Shown one piece after another: positions 1 to 6,083 of a stretch of DNA of 16,200 nucleotides. The position numbers were made by a program, and so were the translations under genes. The notes beneath the pieces were generated by a model, which did not search any database, was not told the origin of the DNA, and was given only the letters and a program-made list of their open reading frames with translations. Origin of the DNA: an uncultured Rickettsiales bacterium (GTDB taxonomy: Bacteria; Pseudomonadota; Alphaproteobacteria; Rickettsiales; UBA1997); the NCBI GenBank assembly GCA_948744995.1, contig CAPZCD010000025.1:1-16200 (forward strand), written 5' to 3'. Each line of letters starts with the position of its first letter. The first letter of the stretch is position 1.

Positions 1-61
1 TAGCAGAAGATTGTCTAGTATTGTTAATACCATTCTTAACTTTATTGAATAGGTTAAACAT
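1..61 (-). CDS. Possible N-terminal fragment of a gene leaving the window
   Basis: An ATG at 61 (minus strand) opens a frame that stays open to the window edge, giving about 20 residues starting MFNLFNKVKNG. The pattern of F, K and hydrophobic residues is reminiscent of the short amphipathic N-terminus of FtsY-type proteins, but 20 residues cannot establish that. No Shine-Dalgarno sequence is visible upstream. It could mark the edge of ordinary chromosome next to the prophage, or be a chance open frame. Confidence 0.3.
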   Translation of the reverse strand, partial: MFNLFNKVKNGINNTRQSSA

Positions 62-117
62 TATCTATAAATTTTTTGTATATTTGTTGTTTGTCTATTT
101 TTATTTATTTGCAGTTG

Positions 118-222
118 TTATGCACTAATAATGCATAATTATTTATACTATCCCATATATTTTTATAACAATTGTCATAATTATTATAAAATAATTCATA
201 TTATTTATTATGATAACACAAT
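118..222. repeat. AT-rich intergenic hairpins at the left edge
   Basis: Two inverted repeats are seen. The first is TTATGCA (118-124) and TGCATAA (132-138), perfect 7-bp arms around a 7-nt loop. The second is an imperfect nested dyad: ATTGTCATAAT (171-181) faces ATTATG (207-212) and ACAAT (218-222), and AATTATT/AATAATT lies inside it. They lie downstream of the minus-strand TA array and could end its transcripts, although neither is followed by a strong U-run on the minus strand. Confidence 0.35.
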
Positions 223-243
223 TTAATTTATATCTCTCTACTT

Positions 244-399
244 CTAATCTCTAATCATAATCCTATAAAGTTCCAATAGTAGAGCTATAATAAATAAACT
301 TGTTTCAGCTAATACTATTGATAGTATAAATATTATTGTTATAAATTTAGCTAAATTATCTTCTAGCATAACAATGATATTGATTATTTTCCAATACAT
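244..399 (-). CDS. Small hydrophobic (single-pass membrane) protein, hypothetical
   Basis: From the ATG at 399 the frame gives about 51 residues, starting MYWKIINIIVMLEDN. It has a long hydrophobic stretch (ITIIFILSIVLAE through FIIALLLEL) followed by a basic/acidic tail, so one or two membrane passes are likely. A TTG further upstream (429) would extend it into the 3' end of toxin 1. It directly follows that toxin on the same strand, so co-transcription is plausible. No strong ribosome site is seen. AT-rich DNA readily produces hydrophobic chance ORFs, so the gene may not be real. No family is recognised. Confidence 0.3.
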   Translation of the reverse strand: MYWKIINIIVMLEDNLAKFITIIFILSIVLAETSLFIIALLLELYRIMIRD

Positions 400-633
400 A
401 ATCTCATAGAGAACTATTTCTCTATACAACCATCTAACCCTTCCTTATCTAATACAACCTTATACTCTTTTGCTTTTTCTATATCTTTCTTTTGAGAAGA
501 TTTATTACCACCACAGAATAATAAGATTATATTATTATTATTTACTTCTGTGAAATATATTCTAAATCCCTGTTTAAATCTTAGTTCCAGTATACCATTT
601 GATATTGATTTGTAGTCACCGTAGTTACCATCG
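400..633 (-). repeat. Toxin C-terminal repeat, copy A (partner 1950-2177)
   Basis: This segment encodes the C-terminal ~70 residues of toxin 1 plus about 14 bp past its stop. By eye it is close to 90 percent identical to 1950-2177 in toxin 3. Similarity stops abruptly after the shared GTTACCAT on the plus strand (about 633 and 2177); beyond that the N-terminal codons are unrelated. A perfect ATAGAGA/TCTCTAT hairpin (406-412 and 419-425) surrounds the stop codon and is duplicated at 1955-1974. The pattern indicates recent duplication or gene conversion of the toxin 3' half. Confidence 0.75.
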
Positions 634-764
634 GAAAGTCTTCTTATTCTATTTAATATTATTTTCTTATCCACTATCTCTTGCTTTTCTATCCATGTTT
701 TAAATGGTTGTTTATTCTTATTTCTATCAAAAAATAGAAATATCTTCTTTAGAGAAACTTTCAT
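414..764 (-). CDS. RelE/HigB-superfamily addiction-module killer protein (HI1419-like toxin 1)
   Basis: A 116-residue protein of the HI1419 type, within the RelE/ParE/HigB toxin superfamily; these are mostly ribosome-dependent mRNA interferases. Family hallmarks are visible: the F-W-x-K opening (residues ~21-26), RIRRLSDGNYGDYKS (~40-54), ELRFKQGFRIYF (~61-72) and the signature LLFCGGNKSSQKKDIEKAKEY (~81-101). Length is normal. It starts 9 bp after the position where its antitoxin would end if the antitoxin frame were restored, so the two form one operon with the antitoxin first. Its C-terminal two thirds are nearly identical to toxin 3, while the first ~45 residues differ. The toxin frame is intact although its partner is broken. 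Cleavage activity itself is inferred from the family. Confidence 0.85.
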   Translation of the reverse strand: MKVSLKKIFLFFDRNKNKQPFKTWIEKQEIVDKKIILNRIRRLSDGNYGDYKSISNGILELRFKQGFRIYFTEVNNNNIILLFCGGNKSSQKKDIEKAKEYKVVLDKEGLDGCIEK

Positions 765-871
765 AATTACAATTTATGCTATTTTTACTTTATTTCTTGT
801 AAATGGTAACTTTTTTGTCTTTTTAAAAGATATGCTAAAACCAAAAGCTCCTAAAATCTTGATAAAAGTAC

Positions 872-1126
872 TTAGTTTTGGTTCTTTTTACCTTCCAGTA
901 TACTATATAAAGTTGATCTTCTTAATCCAGTTTTTTTCTCAAGGTTAGTCCAACCAAAAGCTTTAGCCATTGTTTTGAGTTGTATCATAAGATATTTTAT
1001 ATCACCAGTCTTGTTATATTCCTGTAATTCATCTTTAAAACATAATTCAGCTAATTTTGGATCTTGTTTATATAATTCAACCTCAAGTTTCTCAAAATCA
1101 TCTCTAAATTCTTTATTTTTAACCAT
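872..1126 (-). CDS. HTH antitoxin 1 (HI1420-like), frameshifted at its 3' end
   Basis: Antitoxin partner of toxin 1. The frame encodes 84 residues starting MVKNKEFRDDFEKLEVELYK and reaches the helix-turn-helix (TNLEKKTGLRRSTLYSILEG, ~55-74), then ends in KKNQN. Restoring one base in the A5 run (885-889 on plus) continues the family pattern EPKLSTFIKILGAFGF, matching EPKLSNFLKCLKAFDI in antitoxin 2, and the restored frame ends at 774, just before toxin 1. The gene has therefore lost its C-terminal helices through a one-base deletion, or is read through by slippage, or the base is an assembly error. The HTH should bind the operator at 1150-1175. Whether the truncated protein still neutralises toxin 1 is unknown. 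Confidence 0.8.
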   Translation of the reverse strand: MVKNKEFRDDFEKLEVELYKQDPKLAELCFKDELQEYNKTGDIKYLMIQLKTMAKAFGWTNLEKKTGLRRSTLYSILEGKKNQN

Positions 1127-1149
1127 ATGTTGTATTAATATAATTAATT

Positions 1150-1180
1150 AAATTGTAGTCTAAAGAATACAATTTGTCAA
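1150..1180 (-). promoter_or_regulatory. TA1 promoter with dyad operator
   Basis: On the minus strand TTGACA (plus 1175-1180) and TACAAT (plus 1152-1157) are 17 bp apart, a near-consensus sigma-70 promoter about 25 bp upstream of the antitoxin ATG. A perfect inverted repeat, AAATTGTA (1150-1157) and TACAATTT (1168-1175), is separated by 10 bp and spans the space from the -10 to the -35. This is the expected place for a self-repressing antitoxin operator. The same TTGTA-N10-TACAA arrangement recurs at 2634-2653. Confidence 0.7.
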
Positions 1181-1199
1181 TAGGTAATATAATAAATAT

Positions 1200-1547
1200 C
1201 TATTGTTTTATACAATTATCTAACCCATCTCTATCCAATATAGCTTTATATTCTTTTGCCTTTTCTATATCTTTCTTTTGGGATGATTTATTGCCACCAC
1301 AGAATAATAAAACTATAGTATTATTCACTTCTGTAAAGTATATTCTAAATCCTTGTTTAAATCTTAGTTCTAGTATATTATTACCAACTGATTTATAATC
1401 TCCATAGTTACCATCTTCTATTCTTTTAATTCTTTCAGATATTTTATATTTACTATTTTTTTCCAAAGAAAGATACCATATTTGAAATGGATATTCTCTT
1501 TTATTTCTATCAAAGAACAATACAACTTCTTTTTTCTTCTTTAACAT
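1200..1547 (-). CDS. RelE/HigB-superfamily killer protein (HI1419-like toxin 2)
   Basis: 115 residues with the same core as toxins 1 and 3: IKRIEDGNYGDYKS, LELRFKQGFRIYF and VLLFCGGNKSSQKKDIEKAKEY. Its N-terminus (MLKKKKEVVLFFDRNKREYP) is its own, and the middle carries VGNN in place of ISNG. The nucleotide match to toxins 1 and 3 is visibly lower than between those two, so it split off earlier or escaped their conversion. The ATG lies inside the last codons of antitoxin 2 (7-bp overlap), which implies translational coupling and tight co-expression. A predicted mRNA interferase or ribosome-dependent inhibitor; its specific target cannot be read from sequence. Confidence 0.87.
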   Translation of the reverse strand: MLKKKKEVVLFFDRNKREYPFQIWYLSLEKNSKYKISERIKRIEDGNYGDYKSVGNNILELRFKQGFRIYFTEVNNTIVLLFCGGNKSSQKKDIEKAKEYKAILDRDGLDNCIKQ

Positions 1548-1843
1548 AATTTTATCTTTATATCAAAAGCTTTAAGACATTTTAGGAAGTTACTTAATTT
1601 TGGTTCAGTTTTACCATTTACAATATTGTATATTGTTTTTCTTGATAGACCAGATTTTTTTTCAAAATTACAAAAACCAAAAGCTTTTATTGAATTTTTG
1701 AGTTGATGTCTTAGATATTTACTATCATTTGTTTCAATATAATTATTTAATTCATTTTCTAAAAATAGCCTATTGAGTTCTTTATCATTTTTTAAAGTTT
1801 CTATTTCAAGTTTATCAAATGTAAAATATTTCTTATTTACCAT
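1541..1843 (-). CDS. HTH antitoxin 2 (HI1420-like)
   Basis: An intact 100-residue antitoxin. Residues ~30-50 (LNNYIETNDSKYLRHQLKNS) match the family's N-terminal interaction helices. The DNA-binding helix-turn-helix is FCNFEKKSGLSRKTIYNIVN (~57-76), followed by the conserved EPKLSNFLKCLKAFDI tail. It is expected to bind and inhibit toxin 2, encoded immediately downstream with overlap, and to repress its own promoter through the dyad at 1872-1891. The antitoxin-before-toxin order is reversed relative to the HI1419/HI1420 prototype, where the toxin comes first. It resembles the other antitoxins only moderately, consistent with partner-specific pairing. Confidence 0.87.
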   Translation of the reverse strand: MVNKKYFTFDKLEIETLKNDKELNRLFLENELNNYIETNDSKYLRHQLKNSIKAFGFCNFEKKSGLSRKTIYNIVNGKTEPKLSNFLKCLKAFDIKIKLC

Positions 1844-1868
1844 AAGTAGAAATTAATTTAATAATAAT

Positions 1869-1897
1869 ATTATGTGTAATAAATTACTCATTGTCAA
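1869..1897 (-). promoter_or_regulatory. TA2 promoter with dyad operator
   Basis: The minus strand shows TTGACA (plus 1892-1897), a 17-bp spacer and CATAAT (plus 1869-1874). The spacer is occupied by a 20-bp dyad (1872-1891), ATGAGTAAT-TT-ATTACACAT on the minus strand, with one mismatched pair. The layout matches TA1 but the sequence differs, suggesting that antitoxin 2 recognises its own operator. Confidence 0.68.
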
Positions 1898-1949
1898 GAG
1901 TTTTTTTATAGGAAAAGTTTTTATTTTTCTTTATATTTATTCATAATAT

Positions 1950-2177
1950 TTCTCATAGAGAACTATTTCTCTATACAACCATCTAACCCTTCTTTATCCA
2001 ATATAGCCTTATACTCTTTTGCTCTTTCTATATCTTTCTTTTGAGAAGATTTATTACCTCCACAAAATAGTAAAACTATAGTATTATTTACTTCTGTGAA
2101 ATATATTCTAAATCCCTGTTTAAATCTTAATTCTAGTATACCATTTGATATTGATTTGTAGTCACCGTAGTTACCAT
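1950..2177 (-). repeat. Toxin C-terminal repeat, copy B (partner 400-633)
   Basis: This is the 3' portion of toxin 3 plus ~13 bp downstream, nearly identical to 400-633 and sharing the stop-codon hairpin ATAGAGA/TCTCTAT (1955-1961 and 1968-1974). Similarity ends sharply at the GNYGDYKS codons. Confidence 0.75.
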
Positions 2178-2304
2178 TCTTTACTCTAATTAATCTTTTA
2201 TTTATAATATCTCTAGTGAACTTTTCTTGTCTGTAAAACCATTCAATAAAAGGTGTTGAATTTGTAGTTCTTTTATAAAAAAATTTAATTACAATATCAC
2301 TCAT
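1963..2304 (-). CDS. RelE/HigB-superfamily killer protein (HI1419-like toxin 3)
   Basis: 113 residues. The N-terminus (MSDIVIKFFYKRTTNSTPFI) is unlike those of toxins 1 and 2, but from GNYGDYKSISNG onward it is almost the same as toxin 1 through LELRFKQGFRIYF, LLFCGGNKSSQKKDIERAKEY and the C-terminal DGCIEK. The start codon overlaps the last base of the antitoxin 3 stop (TAATG), a typical coupling arrangement. Intact and of normal length. The function, RelE-superfamily translation inhibition, is inferred from the family. The N-terminal half, which differs between the copies, is the likely place for antitoxin discrimination. Confidence 0.87.
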   Translation of the reverse strand: MSDIVIKFFYKRTTNSTPFIEWFYRQEKFTRDIINKRLIRVKNGNYGDYKSISNGILELRFKQGFRIYFTEVNNTIVLLFCGGNKSSQKKDIERAKEYKAILDKEGLDGCIEK

Positions 2305-2606
2305 TATATACTATTACTTACCAGTGATAAATCAAATCCAAGATAATTAAATATCTTTTTAAAAGTACTTATTTTTGGTTCATTAACACAGTTAATTATT
2401 TTATACACAGTATCTCTACTTATATTACAATCATTAGCTAAGTTAGTATATCCATTGGCTTTAATGGCATATTTAAGAACAAACATCAGAGGTTTAATAT
2501 CATCAGTTTTTTGATATTCATTAAATTCATCCATAACCATCTGCCTCATATATTCTGGGTCTTCTTTAAATTGTTTTACCATTAATTTTTCAAAATCATC
2601 TTCCAT
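2304..2606 (-). CDS. HTH antitoxin 3 (HI1420-like)
   Basis: An intact 100-residue antitoxin starting MEDDFEKLMVKQFKEDPEYM. The helix-turn-helix is TNLANDCNISRDTVYKIINC (~58-77), followed by EPKISTFKKIFNYLGFDLSL, the conserved C-terminal dimer/DNA-contact helix. The N-terminal DDFEKL element is shared with antitoxin 1, in keeping with the shared operator half-sites TTGTA/TACAA of TA1 and TA3. It forms an operon with toxin 3 through a 1-bp overlap and should neutralise it and repress the promoter at 2633-2660. Confidence 0.87.
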   Translation of the reverse strand: MEDDFEKLMVKQFKEDPEYMRQMVMDEFNEYQKTDDIKPLMFVLKYAIKANGYTNLANDCNISRDTVYKIINCVNEPKISTFKKIFNYLGFDLSLVSNSI

Positions 2607-2632
2607 AGAAAATTAATTAATTATCTACCATA

Positions 2633-2660
2633 ATTGTAGATTATAATATACAAAAGTCAA
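2633..2660 (-). promoter_or_regulatory. TA3 promoter with dyad operator
   Basis: The minus strand has TTGACT (plus 2655-2660), a 16-bp spacer and TACAAT (plus 2633-2638), ~27 bp from the antitoxin ATG. TTGTA (2634-2638) and TACAA (2649-2653) are separated by 10 bp and lie across the spacer, the same geometry and half-sites as TA1. A second short dyad, TCTAC/GTAGA, flanks the -10 (about 2624-2640). Confidence 0.62.
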
Positions 2661-2692
2661 GATGGTGATCATATAACTCAAATTAAACTATG

Positions 2693-2834
2693 TCTATTTT
2701 ATACAATTATTTAATTACTTTTTATTTAATATAGCTTTATATTTCTTTGTTTTTTTCTATATCTTTTTCTTAAAATTAGTCCAACCAAAAGCTTTAGCCA
2801 TTACTCTGAGTTGTATCATAAGATATTTTATATA
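2693..2834 (-). pseudogene. Relic of a fourth antitoxin-toxin module
   Basis: Positions ~2693-2771 resemble the last ~25 codons of toxin 2 (compare 1199-1275), with several small indels. This is joined directly to ~2772-2834, which matches the middle of antitoxin 1 (compare 939-1001) almost base for base, including the codons for the TNLEKK/AKAFGW region. The segment between them, the antitoxin 3' end and toxin 5' half, is missing, and no frame is open. It is the scar of an internal deletion in a fourth module and shows that the array was once longer. Confidence 0.75.
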
Positions 2835-2837
2835 TCA

Positions 2838-3203
2838 TTAATATTTCTCCAATTTATCTCTAATACTTTTTAGCTTCTTTAGATCTATCTTAACATTTAC
2901 GGGAGTATTATTAGTTATTTCCTGTCTTTCTATAGGTTTTTCTCCTATGGTGTCTCTCACCATTTCTATTGCTTTTAGATTACCATTTAAAGCTAATTTT
3001 AATAGTCTATTGGTTATAGCTTCTTTAAGAGTCTTTTTATTTATATTTTCTTCAGATAATTGTTCATTGAGAAGTTCTTTAAAAGTTTTTAATTGTCTTC
3101 TTACTTCTCCAGATTTAATTCCACCTTTTCTTCTTATTTCTCGTTGTTCATCTCGTAGATTAATTGGTGGTTTTAGATTAGCTAATTGTTTTTCCGTTGG
3201 CAT
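2838..3203 (-). CDS. Putative small terminase-like / KGG-type phage protein
   Basis: About 121 residues from the ATG at 3203 (MPTEKQLANLKPPINL). An upstream start would add a hydrophobic leader made of codons that overlap the neighbouring gene's 3' end, so it is rejected. The pattern RRKGGIKSGEVRRQLKTFKE (~25-44), a basic helical region, ALNGNLKAIEMVRDTIGEKP (~72-91) and a charged C-terminal helix match a common phage family encoded next to terminase genes, often annotated as small terminase-like (DNA recognition during packaging). It starts 13 bp after the ParB-methyltransferase stop. Its place downstream of terL, rather than upstream, is unusual. The family assignment is by recalled pattern and the role is inferred. 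Confidence 0.6.
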   Translation of the reverse strand: MPTEKQLANLKPPINLRDEQREIRRKGGIKSGEVRRQLKTFKELLNEQLSEENINKKTLKEAITNRLLKLALNGNLKAIEMVRDTIGEKPIERQEITNNTPVNVKIDLKKLKSIRDKLEKY

Positions 3204-3216
3204 TATTTTATTTATA

Positions 3217-4575
3217 CTATTCAATATCATTACTATAATTACCACTACTAATATCCAATACTTCCACATCACCTAACCTTTTGGTAGCTTCTTTTGCATT
3301 ACCTTTCAAAAATACCAATATGTTTTGATGTACTTTAACCACCTTCCGAGTAGATTTAAATTGCCCATTTGCTCTTATAGCTGCTGTAACTATAGAATTT
3401 AATAGTATTAGTTCATTATAATATTTAAATCCAGATTTAATGAATATATCTATGGTATTTCCAACTAGATTATAATAACTACCATCTTTTTTATCTCTAA
3501 CCTCTCCTATAACCCAAACTACAAAACTGTTATTCCTAAGTTTTTTATATAGTTTGTTTATTATACTTTCATAAATAACTAAAAACTCAGAGTAGTTCTT
3601 TTGAGCAGATAGATCATCTTTATCATCACTATACTTCTCTAGATTAAAGTAAGGAGGACAGGATAGACGCATATCATAACTATTATCATCTAGTGTATTC
3701 AATACTTTATTACTATCTCCTATTAGATAATTAGGTATATGTTTATTATTATTACCACTAGATATAATAATCTCATTCATCTGTTTAATATTTTCTTTAA
3801 TCTGTTTTTCACTAAGGTCTATTCCGGTATAATTTCTTTTGAGTATACTAGCTACTATTCCTCTAACACTTCCACCGGCAAAAGGATCTAGTATTCTATC
3901 ATCTTCTTTTGAGAACCAATTATACATAACTTCACAAAGAACTGCATCAAATACAGAAGTACTAGGTAATTTTGTTATCTTCTTAAGATGTTTAGAAAAT
4001 AATAAATTGGAATCTCTTCCTAATTCACTTCTTATACCTAAGTTTAACCACTGTTTTTTTCTAACTTGCCAAGATTGTTGTTTAGTATCAATAACACTAA
4101 ATGGAGGTATTAGATATCTTTTGGAAAGAGGAACTAGATTATCTCTAGAGTGACTATTAAATTTATCACTGGTATTATTACCACCATATTCATCAAAATC
4201 ATATTCTAATCCCCAATCCTTTAAATCTTCACAGTCAAAATTATTGTTTAGTAGCTCATAATCCCAGTCTCCCGTATTAGAGTTCAATCGTATATTTAGT
4301 TCTTTCTCGTCATCTTCATTAAGATTAACCATAACACAATCCACCGATTTATAACCCAGTTTCTTTAATTCCTTAACTCTAAAATGTCCTCCTACTATTA
4401 TATTCTCTCTAGTTGGATAACTATTGACTACTATAGGTTCAACAACTCCAAATTTAGTTAAACTATCTCTAAGATGTTGTTCCTGTTCCTTTGTAGTTTT
4501 TCTAGGATTATGTTCTGAATATCTCAAATCCTTAAGTTTTATCTTTCTAATGGTTAATGTGTTTTCTGAATTCAT
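3217..4575 (-). CDS. ParB-like nuclease domain fused to DNA methyltransferase
   Basis: 452 residues in two parts. Residues ~8-130 form a ParB/Spo0J N-terminal domain: LKDLRYSEHNPRK (~15-25), VEPIVVNSY and the GGHFRVKELKKLG box (~62-74). Residues ~150-450 are a SAM-dependent DNA methyltransferase: IPPFSVIDTKQQSWQ, motif I DPFAGGSVRGIV (~230-241), the acidic GIDLS (~251-255), catalytic SCPPYFNLEKYSDD (~305-318) and a C-terminal TRKVVKVHQNILVFLKGN stretch. This combination is a well-known phage/prophage protein thought to modify phage DNA. Motif I precedes the CPPY box, the reverse of the neighbouring methyltransferase. The start at 4575 overlaps the terL 3' end by 29 bp. All key motifs are present; the target site is unknown. 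Confidence 0.88.
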   Translation of the reverse strand: MNSENTLTIRKIKLKDLRYSEHNPRKTTKEQEQHLRDSLTKFGVVEPIVVNSYPTRENIIVGGHFRVKELKKLGYKSVDCVMVNLNEDDEKELNIRLNSNTGDWDYELLNNNFDCEDLKDWGLEYDFDEYGGNNTSDKFNSHSRDNLVPLSKRYLIPPFSVIDTKQQSWQVRKKQWLNLGIRSELGRDSNLLFSKHLKKITKLPSTSVFDAVLCEVMYNWFSKEDDRILDPFAGGSVRGIVASILKRNYTGIDLSEKQIKENIKQMNEIIISSGNNNKHIPNYLIGDSNKVLNTLDDNSYDMRLSCPPYFNLEKYSDDKDDLSAQKNYSEFLVIYESIINKLYKKLRNNSFVVWVIGEVRDKKDGSYYNLVGNTIDIFIKSGFKYYNELILLNSIVTAAIRANGQFKSTRKVVKVHQNILVFLKGNAKEATKRLGDVEVLDISSGNYSNDIE

Positions 4576-6082
4576 CTAGTGATTTATTCCAATCTATATT
4601 ATTATCATTATTAAGTATCTGTCTTCTAACCTTCAGAGCATAGATAAGACAATCTATCCTATCATCTCTATAGCTTCCCAATCCATCAAAAGATTCACAT
4701 TCCGATAGGAAATCTAATACCCAATCCGCTTGTTCCGGTAGATATACATGTCCTGCTTCTATATCGCTAGATATTTCAAGATATCTAGTATACTTATCAC
4801 TGGTTTGTTCTTTCTTTAGTCTACTATTATAGTAGGTAGGATATAATTCTCTAATTGGTAATCTACTATTATAACTTAACTCCTGTATTAGTGATTGCCC
4901 TGATGCTTTATTTTCTATGTATATTGAAGATATAGTGTTATACCTAGAGTAAATACTATTATTCTTATGGTAGAAGTTAATGAGATTATTCTTTAGTTCT
5001 ACAAAATCCATCTTACCTACATACATATCTAATATATGTAAATCATTATTCTCTAGAGTAATACCTACCAAGATAAATGCAGAATTATCAGCACTAGTTT
5101 TACTACTAAATGCTGTATCACAAACTATATATAATAGTCTATATCTTTCATTTACTTCTTTATATCTTCTGAACCATTGAGTCTTTATTAGAGTTCCACC
5201 TAACTGTATTGGTTCCTGCTGTAGTTGTGAATAGAAGTAAAAAGGACTTAATTCTTTTATCTTTTTTAGTTGTTCTCGGTTATACTTCTCAGACCAGGTA
5301 GCTATGTTAGTTTCTTCATCTATTGCTCTTACTTCTATTAGATTCCATTTATCAATTTCATTAGTTTTGATATAACCTATCAGATCTTCCCTATGTAACC
5401 TCTGCATTATTAATATGATAGGAGTTCTATTAGGATTATTTAATCTAGACTTTAGAGTATAGAGATAGTAATCTATTGAATTTTGTCTTGCTATTTCACT
5501 TTTAAAATCATCCGCCTTAAGAGGATCATCTATGATGAGTGCTCCGCCAAATATATTGGTATCATTATCTATAATACCTGCTCCATTACCAGTTATGGAA
5601 CCTCCTAAAGCTACCGAATATAATTCACCTCCATCTTTTATTTTCCATCTTCTTTTGGATTTGGTATCTTTCTCCAATTCAATGTTAAATAACAATTTAT
5701 ATAATTCAGAATTAATTATATCTCTAATCTCTTTACTGAACTTTAGTACTAATCCATCCGAGTAGCTGGTATAGATATTATTACAATCTTTATTTATACT
5801 GTAGAACCAAGCTATAGCATATTTAACTATTGCACTCTTTCCCCATCTAGGTGGTATAGCTATTGCTAGATTATTCTTTCTGCTATTACTATCATTACCA
5901 TATACTAAATTCTCTATAGCCTTAATTATTTTTAGATGGAAATCTTTAAAGATAAACTCCTTACCAAAGATATAGGAATGGAATATCTTAATAAATAATC
6001 TAAAGTTACTCCTTAGAATAAAACTACTCTCAACTGGGTTTGAGAGTAGGAAGGTTAGTAATTTATTGTTTTTGCTATTCAA
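4547..6082 (-). CDS. terL: Phage terminase large subunit
   Basis: A 511-residue DNA-packaging motor. The N-terminal ATPase has an adenine-binding-type FHLKIIKAIE (~48-57), Walker A IPPRWGKS (76-83), Walker B ALIIDDP (181-187) and the coupling region LIMQRLHREDLIGYI (~224-238). The C-terminal RNase H-fold nuclease shows CDTAFSSKTSADNSA (~321-335), IYIENKASGQSLIQEL (~387-402) and RDDRIDCLIYAL (~479-490), giving the acidic metal ligands D, E and D. Length and motif order fit complete TerL proteins of the psiM2-ORF9/TIGR01630 type. It starts 1 bp after the methyltransferase stop and overlaps the ParB-methyltransferase, forming a tight operon. It appears functional in sequence, although no portal or capsid gene follows in this window. 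Confidence 0.93.
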   Translation of the reverse strand: MNSKNNKLLTFLLSNPVESSFILRSNFRLFIKIFHSYIFGKEFIFKDFHLKIIKAIENLVYGNDSNSRKNNLAIAIPPRWGKSAIVKYAIAWFYSINKDCNNIYTSYSDGLVLKFSKEIRDIINSELYKLLFNIELEKDTKSKRRWKIKDGGELYSVALGGSITGNGAGIIDNDTNIFGGALIIDDPLKADDFKSEIARQNSIDYYLYTLKSRLNNPNRTPIILIMQRLHREDLIGYIKTNEIDKWNLIEVRAIDEETNIATWSEKYNREQLKKIKELSPFYFYSQLQQEPIQLGGTLIKTQWFRRYKEVNERYRLLYIVCDTAFSSKTSADNSAFILVGITLENNDLHILDMYVGKMDFVELKNNLINFYHKNNSIYSRYNTISSIYIENKASGQSLIQELSYNSRLPIRELYPTYYNSRLKKEQTSDKYTRYLEISSDIEAGHVYLPEQADWVLDFLSECESFDGLGSYRDDRIDCLIYALKVRRQILNNDNNIDWNKSLDEFRKHINH

Positions 6083-6083
6083 T

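Noticed and set aside
1174..1398. Plus-strand ORF opposite toxin 2
   Set aside because: Antisense shadow of a clear toxin gene, with no ribosome site and no recognisable pattern.
2947..3276. Plus-strand hydrophobic ORF
   Set aside because: Lies opposite the small-terminase-like gene and the end of the ParB-methyltransferase; its hydrophobicity is the mirror of Lys/Glu-rich codons.
3839..5765. Plus-strand ORFs opposite the ParB-methyltransferase and terL (3839-4153, 4980-5180, 5532-5765)
   Set aside because: Antisense to genes with complete catalytic motif sets.
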